Assembly: GCA_001953115.1 (NCBI GenBank)
Contig: LSSL01002829.1
Span: forward strand, 1-30,904
DNA: 30,904 nucleotides
DNA from: Smittium mucronatum
Lineage: Eukaryota > Kickxellomycota > Harpellomycetes > Harpellales > Legeriomycetaceae
Reading direction: 5' to 3'
Below, piece after piece: positions 1 to 11,100 of this stretch (positions are counted from its first letter, which is position 1; each line of letters starts with the position of its first letter). A program made the translations under genes and the position numbers. The notes under the pieces were generated by a model. The model worked only from the letters and a program-made list of their open reading frames with translations. It was not told where the DNA came from and searched no databases.

Positions 1-484
1 ATCTGCACTCTCTGGAAATAAAATGTTTCAATCGCAAATTTTGTCCTACAAAATTTTGAATTCAAATCTATTATGATTTAAGAGTATAATTACTTTTATA
101 AATCAATATTAATTTAAAGAAAAAAAAATTCTTACCTTTGGGCTCGATATCGATTTTGATTTTAAAATTTCCCAGAATTTTTTACTTGTGCATATAATCG
201 CCTATTTACGGATGGTATAAGAAAACTTGTGAGGGTTTGGATATTTTCTGTAATATTTGATGTTTATGGGGTAGGATCAAAAATTACCTTTTTTTTATGG
301 TGCATGGCCATAACGTTAAACAGGGCCAAACTGTTTTATTTCTATATTTACCAACTAAAACATGACTATAGGTACTCAAATATAGTAGCCCGATTAAAAA
401 TATAATCAGTCTTAAACGCGATGTTTAAGCTAATAGTCACTCATCTCAATATTTCTTTTTTTGTAAAACTATTCTTCGATTAGG
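1..484. other. AT-rich sequence without a gene
   Basis: All six frames are closed every few dozen bases and no protein motif, tRNA or strong repeat was seen. It may include the outer part of the MULE element whose transposase relic lies downstream, but no terminal inverted repeat could be paired. Confidence 0.6.
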
Positions 485-491
485 AAAATGC

Positions 492-579
492 GATAATAGA
501 AACGGCCTATTTTTGCAAATAAGTTTAAATGTCTATTTTTGCAAAGTTTTTTAAAAACCGGACTATTTTTGCTATTATC
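492..579. repeat. Cluster of three CTATTTTTGCAAA-like repeats inside a short inverted repeat
   Basis: The motif CTATTTTTGCAAA occurs at 507-519 and 533-545, and its first eleven bases recur (last base changed) at 563-573. The spacing is 26 and 30 bases. The cluster is bracketed by GATAATAG (492-499) and its reverse complement CTATTATC (572-579). It lies about 370 bases before the first recognisable MULE-like codons, so it could be the subterminal region of that element. That link is an inference, since no matching copy was found on the far side of the transposase. Confidence 0.5.
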
Positions 580-646
580 TCTTTAATTTATCTGAAAGAA
601 GTTTGATGATGATAATGTTTTTAACGCGCAAACTTACGATAAATTT

Positions 647-657
647 GGGGGGGGGGG
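647..657. repeat. G11 homopolymer tract
   Basis: Eleven consecutive G residues sit in a surrounding sequence that is about four-fifths A+T. There are three other runs of 10-11 G or C in the window (20743-20752, 25618-25628, 25832-25842). Confidence 0.95.
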
Positions 658-950
658 TTTAATATACGTATAAACTCGATTATTTAAGGGTTTAAAAAGA
701 CTTTGACCTTTATTATATCAATAAAAAGAGTTTAAAATACAAACTCCTATAATGAAATAAAAATTCAAAAATTTTAGGCTCTGATGGAAGATGGGATATT
801 TCAGGCGAAGAAAATTTTTCGAATTACTCGCGCTCTTGGAAAATAAAATATCCCAAAAAATTAAAAAAACTGCAAAACTAAAAATCTATTGTTTACAACT
901 TCATAAACTTGAAAATTTACATCTTTATTAGCAAGATGAAAATTTGATAG

Positions 951-1910
951 TTTTATGATGGAAAGAGAATATTATTTTCCCTAAATAACCAACGTTTAGG
1001 ATTTGTTAGAGATTTATCCAAAAATTTCAAGTATGAGATATTATTTCTTAATAAAAATGGTTTCAAATCTAGAGATATTAGGAAAATATTGTAAGAAAAA
1101 TACAGATCAGTTGGAATCAAAAAAATTTACAATTATTTTAATAAAAAAAAAAAATCAAAAATGATCAAGCCACTGCACCACTTTAGACTAGCTCATTAGT
1201 ATTTGCGAAATAATTAAATCAAAAAAATGCAATCAATGAGCTTTAATCAGCTGATTATTCAAACTATGTATCAAATATAAGAGCACTTATAACATCTAAA
1301 TACGGATTAATGCTTTTATCAGCTAAAAATATGCACATAGATTCCACTTCTAAATTAGTGGAGGGAAACTAACATGTTATAATAGCTGGTATATCTGACA
1401 TAAGACAACCATTTATACTCGTGCCTATATATTTTTTAAGTAAAGATTCCACTGAATCTTATACTTGGATTCTGGAAACTTTGAAAAAGAGAGATGGGCA
1501 GTTATCAATTTTTTAGGGGAATAGAGAAATTAATAGCAGACCAAGCACCTCAGATTTCATATTCTGCGAATATCTTTCACCCTAATTCGAAAAAAATGCA
1601 TTTTTGGTTTGATATTTCTAATATATGATGAAATTGATAAAGGGTTTATATGTAAAGATCAAAAATAGGAATATCGCGATTTTATCATGCTTCAACTTAT
1701 ACAAATAACTGATTTATTTTAAAATCCAAAGAATTTATTTCTAATAAAACAGAGAATTTTGGGAGATTTGGGAACAACGGTTGAAAAAATAAATTATCAA
1801 TCTTTTAGAAAAAATGAACTTTGTATGAGTGGGTCAGTGTATTTTCCCTATAGACAAAAAACTGTCCAGAAAGATTCAGTAGAGCCTTAAAGAACAAGTA
1901 TAAAAACTGA
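951..1910 (+). pseudogene. Mutator-like (MULE) transposase, broken by stops and frameshifts
   Basis: This is a relic of a Mutator-family DNA transposase, the enzyme that would cut and move the element. Positions 951-1091 are open and include GFKSRDIRKIL, like the helix before the catalytic core in this family. A TAA follows at 1092 and the same frame continues to about 1190. A second frame (from 1292) gives HIDSTSKLVEG, like the first catalytic Asp block, then GISDIRQPFILVPIYFLS and STESYTWILETLKKR, typical of the MULE DDE domain. It carries a TAA at 1370-1372 and ends in TAG at 1514-1516. A third stretch (1530-1625) gives LIADQAPQISYSANIFHP, matching the second Asp block and the FH motif. 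The last piece, CPERFSRALKNKYKN, ends in TGA at 1908-1910 and resembles the C-terminal ERFN-type helix. At least two frame changes and four stops mean it cannot be functional. Family assignment is from motif order and was not searched. Confidence 0.72.
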
Positions 1911-3794
1911 AACAAATTAAATATCTATAAAATTATAAAAATCTTGTATAATGAATTTAAGATTGTTTAGACTACCCTAAAACATAATTTAAAAATATTT
2001 CTACAATTAAATAGTTCTTATTAAAAACTCAAAATTTTGGTTTTCATTTGTTTCTGTGGATTTTGATTTCAAGATGTATCTTGTTATAGATAAGGAATTA
2101 ATTCTAGAAAGAAAAAAAAATCTCATCATCAATTGGAAATAGTAGTTGGAACAGGTCTGACTTCATGGAAAATATTTTCAAGATTACTGTTATATATTTT
2201 ACAGAATTCGATTAAATGGTTTGGGAGTCGTTTTTTTCTCACGCAGAAGCTTTTTAAAAATCAAAAATTGTTGTCATGCATACTTTTTTTTTTAGTCAAG
2301 CAAATCCGTTTAATCTTTTAAACGCAGAGTTATTACAGGATTTTAATTAAGTAGATATGCCAAAAAATATTTTCAAAACCAAATTATTACAAGGATTAAT
2401 AGAAATCGTTTTTTATACAGTTTATTTTCGTTTGGATAAAAAAACATCGAAATCTTTAAAATGTGATTCTATGAAATAAATTTTAAATTTTTGAGTATTT
2501 TCATTAATTTTTTCAATATTTAATTGCAATTAAATATATATAACATAAAAAATATGCATAAAATATCATTTAATGTATATTAAATGTATAGTATGAAATA
2601 TTGATAGTACTAAAAATCCATTATCTTATAGTGATGATCAGATTTTGTCATTTTTTATAGACTCAGAATGCTTTTCTTGTGTCACATTAACTTAAATATT
2701 TAATTTTATATATATAGATATAAAATATTTATAAGATCGATTATAATATTGGGTTAGTTTTAAATTATTGAATTTACGTAATTTTTTTAGGAAGTGGGTG
2801 TTTTCACGATGTATTTTTGATAGCTTTAGTGAGCGGTAGCTGGATTTTTAATTTATCGAAAGAAATTGTAAAGATTATCCATTCAGAAATTTCGGTTTTG
2901 AAAAAAAATTAATAATTAGGCTCATAGAATTCCAAGTGCACAGTAAAAGAAAATGTATTTAAATTTATAAAATTTACATGAATTGGTTTATAAAAGTTAT
3001 CCTAGGCTCAAAAAAGAAAATATGCGCTTATTGAGAGACTTTTTTTAGTTTTTTTTTTGAGATAGATCACCTAATAAAGTTATATTAATCAAAAAAAGGA
3101 ATTTCTAAATTATCATTGAACCAATTTTTGTCTATCATAGCCATAGGTGGAAATAAAACATACATATATAATTTTTTTGACTGATTTTAAATCCAAAGTA
3201 GCCTAAATTGATACATTTATGTCTAAATAGATCTTTATAAGATAGATAAACACCTATATTAATATAAGATATATATTTTGAAAATTTGGCAGAATTTTAT
3301 CTGCTGAATTTTTAAAAAAATTAAGTTATCTGCAAATTACCATAAATATAAAATTTTAACGAATCAAATTATTAGACAGAGGTTTTTTTTTAGTTACACA
3401 AAAAAAAATTGCTTATGGAGTTTTTTTTCAACAAATTAAATACTCTAAATATAAAATTAGACTAACTATATTATGTTAAATGTGTTGTTTAATTTTTTTT
3501 ATTCCCGAATTCATGAATTATCTAAAATTTCGTATTTTAATTATTCTAATTGTTCTAAATCCATTACAAGAAAGATGGTTTAAAAATACTAATAATATAA
3601 TTTAACCATTATATTAAAACTTAGCTCCATTTTTTGCAATTTTTACCCTAAAAAGATTGAATTTTTCACATGTTCACACATACTAGAAACCAAAAAAAGT
3701 TATGAAATAAATTTATTAAAAAGATATCTAAAAAAAAAAAAACCACAATTATTCTATGTTAAAATGTATATTCACGTAATTAATTAATCCAAAG
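1911..3794. other. AT-rich sequence without a gene
   Basis: Nothing recognisable is coded here. An open frame at 2133-2321 lacks an ATG start and resembles no family. The tract consists mainly of A and T runs and is probably decayed transposon sequence or intergenic DNA. Confidence 0.6.
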
Positions 3795-4107
3795 TTAATT
3801 TGGTCTTTGATGACTATCAACTAGCATTACACTAATTATGGATTCATATTAAGCGTATAAAATTTAAATCAGATTATTCGAAACTTCAAATAAAAACAAA
3901 CAAAAATTAATGAAATTATAAGTTACGAAGTATCTGTAACTTTATTGTATTTTTTCAAAGGTTTTAAATGAAATAAAAATGGAAAATTGGAGGGTGGGAC
4001 TTATTATGAATCCATAATTAGTATAATATTAGTTAATAGTCGTCAAAGTGAAATTCCAAATTAAAATTATATTATACGCAATTTTATGGATTCAAATTAA
4101 GTGTTTA
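3795..4107. repeat. Nested inverted and direct repeats at the 3' end of the DIRS-like element
   Basis: Positions 3795-3847 match the reverse complement of 4006-4064 with a small gap and few mismatches; the shared core includes CTAATTATGGATTCAT. A direct repeat also occurs: TATGGATTCATATTAAGCG begins at 3837 and a 20-of-23 match (TATGGATTCAAATTAAGTG) begins at 4085. The block starts directly after the recombinase stop codon (minus strand), so it probably holds the right inverted terminal repeat and the internal complementary region of the retroelement. An unrelated small foldback element is the alternative. Confidence 0.6.
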
Positions 4108-5221
4108 CAGATGAATTATATTTTTTGTTATGTTTGTGCTCAATGTACGGTACAGGTAATAATAAGTGTCAAAAATATTATAACTAGAACAAAATGCCCA
4201 TGAGACTATTTTTTCTGTTTTTACTACCACATTTGCAGCCACGGTAGCTCTAATTGCTCTATAATTTGGGATTGTTTTATTGGAAGGTCGAGGCATTAAC
4301 ATTTAAATATTCTTGGTGTTTCTAGTAATTGTTTTAACAGATTCCGTTTTTATATAGCCCCTTATACATTGTAATTTTCTGTTAACCTGGAGGGAGTTAT
4401 CATTCACATGCAGTGTTAGACTTTTATCAGAGGCTACTATGACACGGTATTTATCATAAACTTCTACAGGACACAAAATATTTTCCGGGTAACAACTTAT
4501 ATCGCGTGGTCTCACTATTGGCTGAACGTCCCTCTTCTCCTTTGTGGCCATAATAACTAGTTTTAATATTCTATACAAGATGGTTTCCTGGGAATCATCG
4601 ATACAATATATATCTCTAGCTCTCATAAATATACACAGTCAATAAAAAAGATGCTTTTCTAGTTAATAGCCCTATTTCCGGATCTTCATTAGAGCCTAAA
4701 CTCTTAAAATGTGATATTAATGGGAAAATGAAGATACTTGGTGCGAAGAAGTTTCCAATACTAGTATCCTATAGCACTGTAAGTAGTTTATGGATTAAAT
4801 TCGCTTTGCTGATTAATTTCGGTCACTCTGATATCTGGTGTATAGCTTATTTGTAAATTTTTATCGTGGTATGCCTAACTTAGACTAATTGTATAACTCA
4901 ATCCAGTATTTGAAGGTGCTTGCTTTATTTATTGATGATGAAAAATACCTGTTCTTTTATCAGCTCTTATATTCTCTTAAGATGAAATAGTAGGTAGATA
5001 TTCTTCTGACTGATCTAATATTGAGAAATATAAGTTTAATTACAGCTTCGGGTACACCTTGACTCTTGAGTGAGCTCGGCTGATTCTCCAAGATAGCATT
5101 CCAAGTTAGTGTTTTTTGAAAGATGGTATTTCGCAATTTTCGGATCCTGAAATATCTTGGATACATGGATCGGTATCGGATGTGCTTTATAAAAATCCTG
5201 GAGATCCGGGGACAACATCAC
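4105..5221 (-). pseudogene. DIRS-type tyrosine recombinase, broken
   Basis: This relic is a tyrosine recombinase, the integrating enzyme of DIRS-order retrotransposons. The N-terminal linker and core-binding part is seen at 4960-5221 (FQDPKIAKYHLSKN, then GVPEAVIKLIFLNIRS and STYYFILREYKS). The catalytic domain is best preserved at 4105-4626: MRARDIYCID resembles the block with the first catalytic Arg, and ENILCPVEVYDKYR is the typical Cys-Pro segment. After one in-frame TAA at 4303-4305 the same frame continues with IPNYRAIRATVAA (second Arg block) and SSYNIFDTYYYLYR, which holds the candidate nucleophile Tyr. Before 4626 the match ASFLLTVYIY lies in another frame, so a frameshift is present. 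The stretch between about 4640 and 4960 is heavily decayed. The reading ends just before the terminal repeats. The family assignment is by eye but rests on several motifs in the right order. Confidence 0.75.
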
Positions 5222-5469
5222 AGATTTTTATGCAAGTGTCACACTTTTCACAGTGATTTTTCCCGTTGCACCTTTTATATGACCTGTGAGATGAGTTTCA
5301 AAATGGTAGCGGAATCAGTATTGGTTTTTCTAGTTTAACCAGCTATGAATTAATAAATTATTTCCTAGCGTTTGATTTCCAGGAGCCAGCTGTATTATTT
5401 CTCCACTTTTTTATTTATTATTGATTAAAATAGGTCTATTTCGCGATACCCATGTTTTGCGTCTAGATG

Positions 5470-6090
5470 AAGAATGGTTTTTGTGAGAGCGAAAATTTCT
5501 TAAGCGCTGTCAAAATAATTGATGAGATCATTTGATTCTGTATTAATGGGTAGTAAGTAACCCGAGGTCTTTTTTTGGTGCTTATTCAGTGCCTCAAAAC
5601 GATTTCTGTAATATTCAACAATTATTGGGATGATTTTAAACTGAAATTCTTGACATATGCGAGGGTATCTGTATTTTCCGAATATATGAGAAAAGAAAAA
5701 CTTATTAGTTTCTATAACCCTAGTGTAAATCGATAGACATTAGCTCCTTACAGTTTATATGGAATACGTCCTCCGTTTTTTCTACAATATATTGAATCAA
5801 AAGTGACTCCCAGGCTAACCTCCATTCCGAATCTCTTGAATCCTTTGATGATTCTATCTATGATTTTTCTGGTAAGAATGAAAGACTGTTACATTTCTTT
5901 GAGTTAAATACAGAAAAACAAGTTCTGCAATGCTTGATCAGTCTATTTCACTATCAATGCCCTCAAATATTAGCTTGATATAAATTCTTTATTCAGCTCC
6001 AATAGGCGTCGTAGCGTCAAGTGCCCCGGAAGAAAAGCAACCAACTTCTATTGCGCTTTTCCAATGAAACTATCGATTTCTCTGAGTTTT
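5470..6090 (-). pseudogene. RNase H region of the DIRS-like element, broken
   Basis: Between the reverse transcriptase and recombinase relics, minus-strand translations in shifting frames give fragments typical of the DIRS RNase H. IDSFIGKAQ, then FLPGHLTLRRLLELNKEF (about 5990-6085) resembles the connection between RT and RNase H. SENTDTLAYVKNFSLKSSQ (about 5624-5690) resembles the conserved 'DN-tt-AYv-k-gg--S' block of these RNase H domains, with its expected Asp changed to Glu. Several stops and frame changes separate the pieces. RNase H would remove the RNA strand during reverse transcription. No intact active site can be assembled. Confidence 0.6.
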
Positions 6091-6190
6091 TTTTTCATAT
6101 TAGAGAAAATTCTTCCCACGGCTTTGCGTAGATCCAGTATTTTTGTAGATTATACATTTAATTTAATTTAACTGGTGTTTATTTTCATCA

Positions 6191-6600
6191 CTAAGTGAGA
6201 TATAGTATGGCTAAATTCAATTCCAACTTTTCCACATTCATCATATATCCTAAATTTAACGATTTATCCTTTATTATTTTGATGTGCTGTAGACTTGCCT
6301 TAATTGATTCTCCGATTATGAGTATATTGTTAAATAAGCTGTTACGATGATTATATTTTTTTTAAAAAAATTAAAAAATATACTGATTATCATTATGAAA
6401 GTATAAGGGTCTATAGAGCAACCAGAGAGAATGACTCTAAACTGATATCCTTCCATTCCAAAAGAAGAGTGAATATTTTCTGCAAGATTTTTTGATCAGT
6501 ATATGCAGAAAAGCTCCATTTAAACACAGAGGAGTGATATGATCATTTCTGTGGATCAATTTTCTAGTCGATTGAATTTATTAAATCTTTAAATCTCGTT
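6191..6600 (-). pseudogene. Reverse transcriptase palm region of the DIRS-like element, broken and catalytically mutated
   Basis: Three consecutive RT blocks are legible on the minus strand. GAFLHILIKKSCRKYSLFFW (about 6452-6530) corresponds to motif A and the following strand, with the expected acidic residue before 'AFLHI' missing. GYQFRVILSGCSIDPYTF (about 6381-6450, frameshifted relative to the first) corresponds to motif B. LFNNILIIGES, starting at 6337, corresponds to motif C, where most reverse transcriptases have Y-x-D-D. Both aspartates are replaced by asparagine (codons at 6326-6331). It is followed by LGYMMNVEKLELN, the usual 'lGf-in-eKs' segment, and a stop at 6191-6193. The enzyme would copy element RNA into DNA. 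Upstream finger-domain sequence (6600-7000) is too decayed to align. Confidence 0.72.
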
Positions 6601-7244
6601 CCTCTAATCTCTAGTTGTAATGAACCAATAATTATTGAAAAAATAAATCAACAGATTTTTTATAATTAACCATATACATTCCCCATTTAGTTCATAGGTA
6701 TATAAACAGCTTACATTCCCATTTTTTAGGTTGTAAGTTTTTAAATTGGTTATATTATCTTTATTAATTGCTACCATTATATATTATTCTAATAAATCTT
6801 TTCTTTAATTTAATCCAACAAAAATGGGCACCTTTAACTGGTTTAGCTTTCTCAGTTCCAGAACTGGGCACAATTATCCTGTATTCTTTTGAATGAAAAA
6901 TAAATTTCTCTGAAATACCTTAATGTAATTCTCCACTTATTCCATTACTTTCTTCGACAAAAGCGCTGCGAAATTCTCTGTAAAAGTTTTATGTTCGTCC
7001 CTATTGAAGTTTCTCATGTTTATTCTCGGGTGATATGTGAGTTTCGGAATCCCTATTATCAGTGATTTACGTTTCTCCCCCGAAGTCCGATTTCCTGTTT
7101 CCAATTATTATACGGAATTTTAAATCCCTTCTCTACGCTATTCCAGAAGCATAGATTGTCAGTTATCTTCTACCAGTATTCTATTGAATATAAGGAGATG
7201 GAACCATACTGGAGGGCTCGATTTGTGCTATACTGGGAACCCCT

Positions 7245-7990
7245 TCATCTTCTGCGCTCTCTCCTCCAAAAATTTGATTTCTGTGAGTGAGTCTCTTCAG
7301 TGGTTGTGGGTACAGCGTCTTCGATTTGCACCAATGAGGTTCTGCTGTATGAAACATATTTTTTTTTACCCTGCTGGGGATATAGAAAGATATTTACGAC
7401 CCTAACACTCTTAGCTGTCTTTATTGTTTCCAGCTGAGATTCAAGCCTTTCTGAATCCATTAAAGGCCTGAATTCCGAATAAAATAGCTGCCAAGGGTTT
7501 TCCAGAAAATTTATAACGTTGTGAAGATCGAACTGTCTGTATTTTCATTTCATGGAATCCAAACTTCTCATAGTTTATCTTAGATTGTTCAGTATATCAA
7601 CTAATAGGTCTCACAAGTTCAATTTTGGATCAATATAGAAGCATATTTGGATTTGATAATCAATAATTCCGATTCCTTGTTCCATTAAAGAGTCATCATT
7701 ATTTGTTGTAGGTGATACTGGGTCATTTAATGGAGGAGTACTGTATATCACCTTACTTTCACTTAGGGATGAGAAAATTGACACCCTATTATCCTCTTCT
7801 GTTAGCATAGTTTTGAAAAAATCATCTGAAATGGAAGAAATGAGTTTCTTTAAGCCCGGATATAATTTTAACACCGATGCAGTGGTTTTTAATGAAATAT
7901 ACTGATATTAAAAAACAGGAGACTCCATCCGCTTATATACTGCTAAATGATCCAACTTGGGAGCAAGCTTCCTAAAAATTCTAAAAAATT
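7245..7990 (-). pseudogene. Gag-like region of the DIRS-like element, broken
   Basis: The clearest part is an open minus-strand stretch at 7611-7874, which continues openly upstream to about 7920. It contains LKLYPGLKKLISSISDDFF and a PPLNDPVSPTT segment resembling the Pro-rich linker in putative Gag proteins of DIRS-order elements. Further along (7245-7460) another frame ends in an Arg-rich tail (WRRERRR), as would suit a nucleic-acid-binding C-terminus. Stops and frame changes separate the two. Gag proteins of these elements are poorly conserved, so the call rests mostly on position upstream of the RT relic. Confidence 0.45.
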
Positions 7991-8171
7991 CTGAGATCTG
8001 AAATTCGGAAGGCATCCTTGTGTTTTTTCTTATAATAATTCAAAATAGAAAACATTTTTTTTAGCTGGTAGAGTACCTTTTTGAAAGAAAAGATTATAAG
8101 GTTATCGATAATTTGTACCTTGGAATTTTTTAATTTTTTATTCAAAGTTTCGGATTAACCAATAAATATGA

Positions 8172-8189
8172 TAAACACTCAATATGAAT
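8172..8189 (-). repeat. Left inverted terminal repeat of the DIRS-like element (candidate)
   Basis: The sequence TAAACACTCAATATGAAT is the reverse complement of ATTCATATTGAGTGTTTA, which differs at only two positions from ATTCAAATTAAGTGTTTA at 4090-4107. It lies just upstream of the Gag relic, where the element's 5' end is expected. Confidence 0.5.
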
Positions 8190-8199
8190 ACTTAAAATG

Positions 8200-11100
8200 A
8201 CTTAAAATCAAATAAAAATTAACCTTTATGGATAAAAAATTCTCTTAAATATAAAGATTTATACTTATATCCAATGATCTACCTCTAACTATTTTAATTA
8301 ATATAAGTGCATATTTATATTTATTTAGGATTTTTTTTGATTTTTTTAGACCCATTTTTCCTGAATATTTGGAATTTATAGGATGTGAAAAGTTTAGATA
8401 CTCATATATCTTAAATTTAAAGTTTATATATATATAGAAAAATTATTTATAACTTTAAATAATAGAAAAAACAAAAATAAAAATGACATTTGTAGTTTGT
8501 TTTTTTTTTAAAAAAATAAATTCTCGCAATAAAATAAATAAGCAAGATATAAATAAATTTGAAAAATCGATTGGGTTTCGAATTTTTTAAAAAAAAAGAC
8601 TTTATTAGCATGAGATAACAAAAAACAGAAGATTTTTTTAAAAAATGTGCACTTAGACATTATAATTTTTCAGGAATAGATTGAATACTACGTTTGATGC
8701 CAAAATTAGATTAGAATTTTTTTCAGATTAATGATCAGAAAATTAAAAGTTAGAAGATTACTCATTAAAATGAATTATTACCTGAACTCATGTAAATTTC
8801 AAATTTAATTTTTTAAGCTTGTTAAAAAAAGGATATGAAATAGCACGTGATATGAAGAATAAAATGAAATAGGAAGGTTTTGATATTAGCCAAAAAAAAA
8901 TTAAAAAAATACTTCAAAAAAATGTAAATAAATATTTTATCATAAATATAATAACTATTGAAGATATATATCTTATATAAATAGTAAAAAATCGGGATTG
9001 GAAGGTCATTGTACGATTGGATATGAATTTAATGAAGTTATTTTTATCTCTTTTAACAATGTATGCCTATTATAAGCACTATTTGATTTTAAAAAAGCAT
9101 TTATACTACATAATCATTAAAAATATACATCAATTCAAGATAAGTGGCTAAATTTTTATGCTAATCAGAAAATTTTCATATATATGTAACTTAAATTTGA
9201 AAACACACTCTCCCCTATGGTAATAATAGTTTTTTCTGATATAAAATCCCCTTATTTTCTTGATGTTATAGCAATATTCAAAAAAAAAGTTACTTCTATT
9301 TATTTTTTGATATTGAAAGATTTTAGAAAAGATGCATTTTTTATTAACTTAGGCTTAATCCTAAAAAAGTTATTTAGATTCAGCGTGAAAATAACATATA
9401 TGGGTTTTAAGTTCAGCCCAAAATGTTTCAGATTAAATCGATGGGTTATTTTATGTATAAAAGTTCAAGTAACATAAATTTAATCGCCTGATTAATATAG
9501 ATATATATATGTATGTATGTATATTGTATAGTGTATAAATAAATATAACTCTAGCTCAAATTTAAAATATATTTATATAATGCAAAAAATGAAATGGGGA
9601 AGTTTTATGGATACGAGAAAATTTTAATTAAAAATTTGATAAAAATAATATAAAGATAAACCCCGATTTGTATGCTGTGGAAAGTATACATATAATCAGT
9701 ACTAATAATATAATAATAGTTTTTAAATTTTAAATGGATCTTTCCCTCAAAAGCTGGAAAAAAGTAGACGAAGCCGGAAAATTCCTCATATTATGAAGAA
9801 TATACACAGAATTTATTTTAAACCAGCTATTTCTGTCTGCTAATTTCGAAAAAATTCCACAAAAAAATATACACAGACTTTATTCGACGGCTTTTTTGAT
9901 TTCACCCATTTGCACGCTGTTCCAATAAATGAGCTTATTTTTTTATACTATTTTGGGACCCAGAAATATTATGAACCCTCTTTTTTTTCTAGTTATCATT
10001 TTCTATTTGATTTTTAATTAATTTTATCAAATTTCTAGTAATTATTGTAAATTTAATGTTTTAATTATATTATAATGATGACTATAATTTAACACTTGTT
10101 CTGAAAGGTTAAAAATAAGAAATATATATTAGATAAGATCTATGTGAAAAAACGAAAGGAACACCTCTATAAAATTTTACTGGTAGTTTGTTATATCTCG
10201 AGTTAAGTTTTAGCCAAAAGAAAAGAAAATAGCCAATTTTCATATTTCAAAAAAAAAAATTGTGGATAAAAATGACTGTTAAAAAATATATTATATAATT
10301 ATTTTCCATAATTCGCGATAATTTCCAGGTTTTATACATTTTTTCCAACTTTTTTCTACAGATTAACTCTAACCAATTTTTAACCACTCTTTCAAAGAGG
10401 GATAACTTGATTGGAAAAAATCTAATTTAAAACAATTCTTCAATAAATTTTTAGAGGTTAAAAAAGACATAAGTTCCAACCACAAGTCTAATTTCATAGG
10501 CCGATTTATGATAAGTACATATACTTTGGGTTCTGTTTAAATGTTATTTTTACTAGTTGAAAAATTTAAAAAATATCAAGTTTAACATGTCTTGCGAAAA
10601 TTTCAATTTTATCTATTTTACTTCGGAGTATATAGGTAAAGAGTTCAGATATTCTTATGGGTTTCGAAGAAAGTGTGGTGACATACAATCAGAGTTTGGT
10701 ATCTCATCTATTAAGGATGGATTTAAACCCTTCAATACTTTATATAAAACTGATTAATCTTTGCAAAGTTCAATAAAACTATCAATTTATTAAATTAGCC
10801 CAAAAAAACCATAATATTTTCCTCATAAAAATTTATTAAAAATTAAAACTCTAAAAATAGTGAGAAAAAAAGGATTATTTGAAAACTCTTCTCTACAAAG
10901 GCATTGATTTTTTCATATATTTTTTTAAAATATAAATAATCCCTATTCAAAAATTACTTCGATTCATAATAAAAATCCAGATTTAAAAAAATTATTCTTA
11001 TAAATATTTTTACAGGTTTAAAAATTATCTAATAACTAAAAAACATTCTATATTTCTACATTTTAACCGATATTTGTCTAATTTAGCATAATGAGAATTT

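Larger units (their letters stand above)
3795..8190 (-). mobile_element. Decayed DIRS/Ngaro-like tyrosine-recombinase retrotransposon
   Basis: Reading on the minus strand, relics appear in the order Gag (about 7245-7990), reverse transcriptase (6191-6600), RNase H (5470-6090) and tyrosine recombinase (4105-5221). That gene order and the use of a tyrosine recombinase instead of a DDE integrase are typical of DIRS-order elements of the Ngaro type. A 17-18 base motif (ATTCATATTGAGTGTTTA and close variants) occurs in opposite orientations at 8172-8189 and 4085-4107, as expected of inverted terminal repeats. A nested repeat block at 3795-4107 follows the recombinase end, where DIRS elements carry an internal complementary region. 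All reading frames carry stops or frameshifts. GC content is clearly higher than in the flanking DNA, consistent with later insertion. The outer limits are estimates. Confidence 0.75.

Noticed and set aside
9217..9477. 86-codon open frame with an ATG.
   Set aside because: Composition (many Phe, Ile, Lys) is what random AT-rich DNA gives. No family resemblance and no splice or neighbour support.
10557..10757. 66-codon open frame ending in FKPFNTLYKTD.
   Set aside because: The first codon is TTG; the first ATG leaves only about 56 codons. No recognisable motif, although base composition is slightly higher in GC than the flanks.
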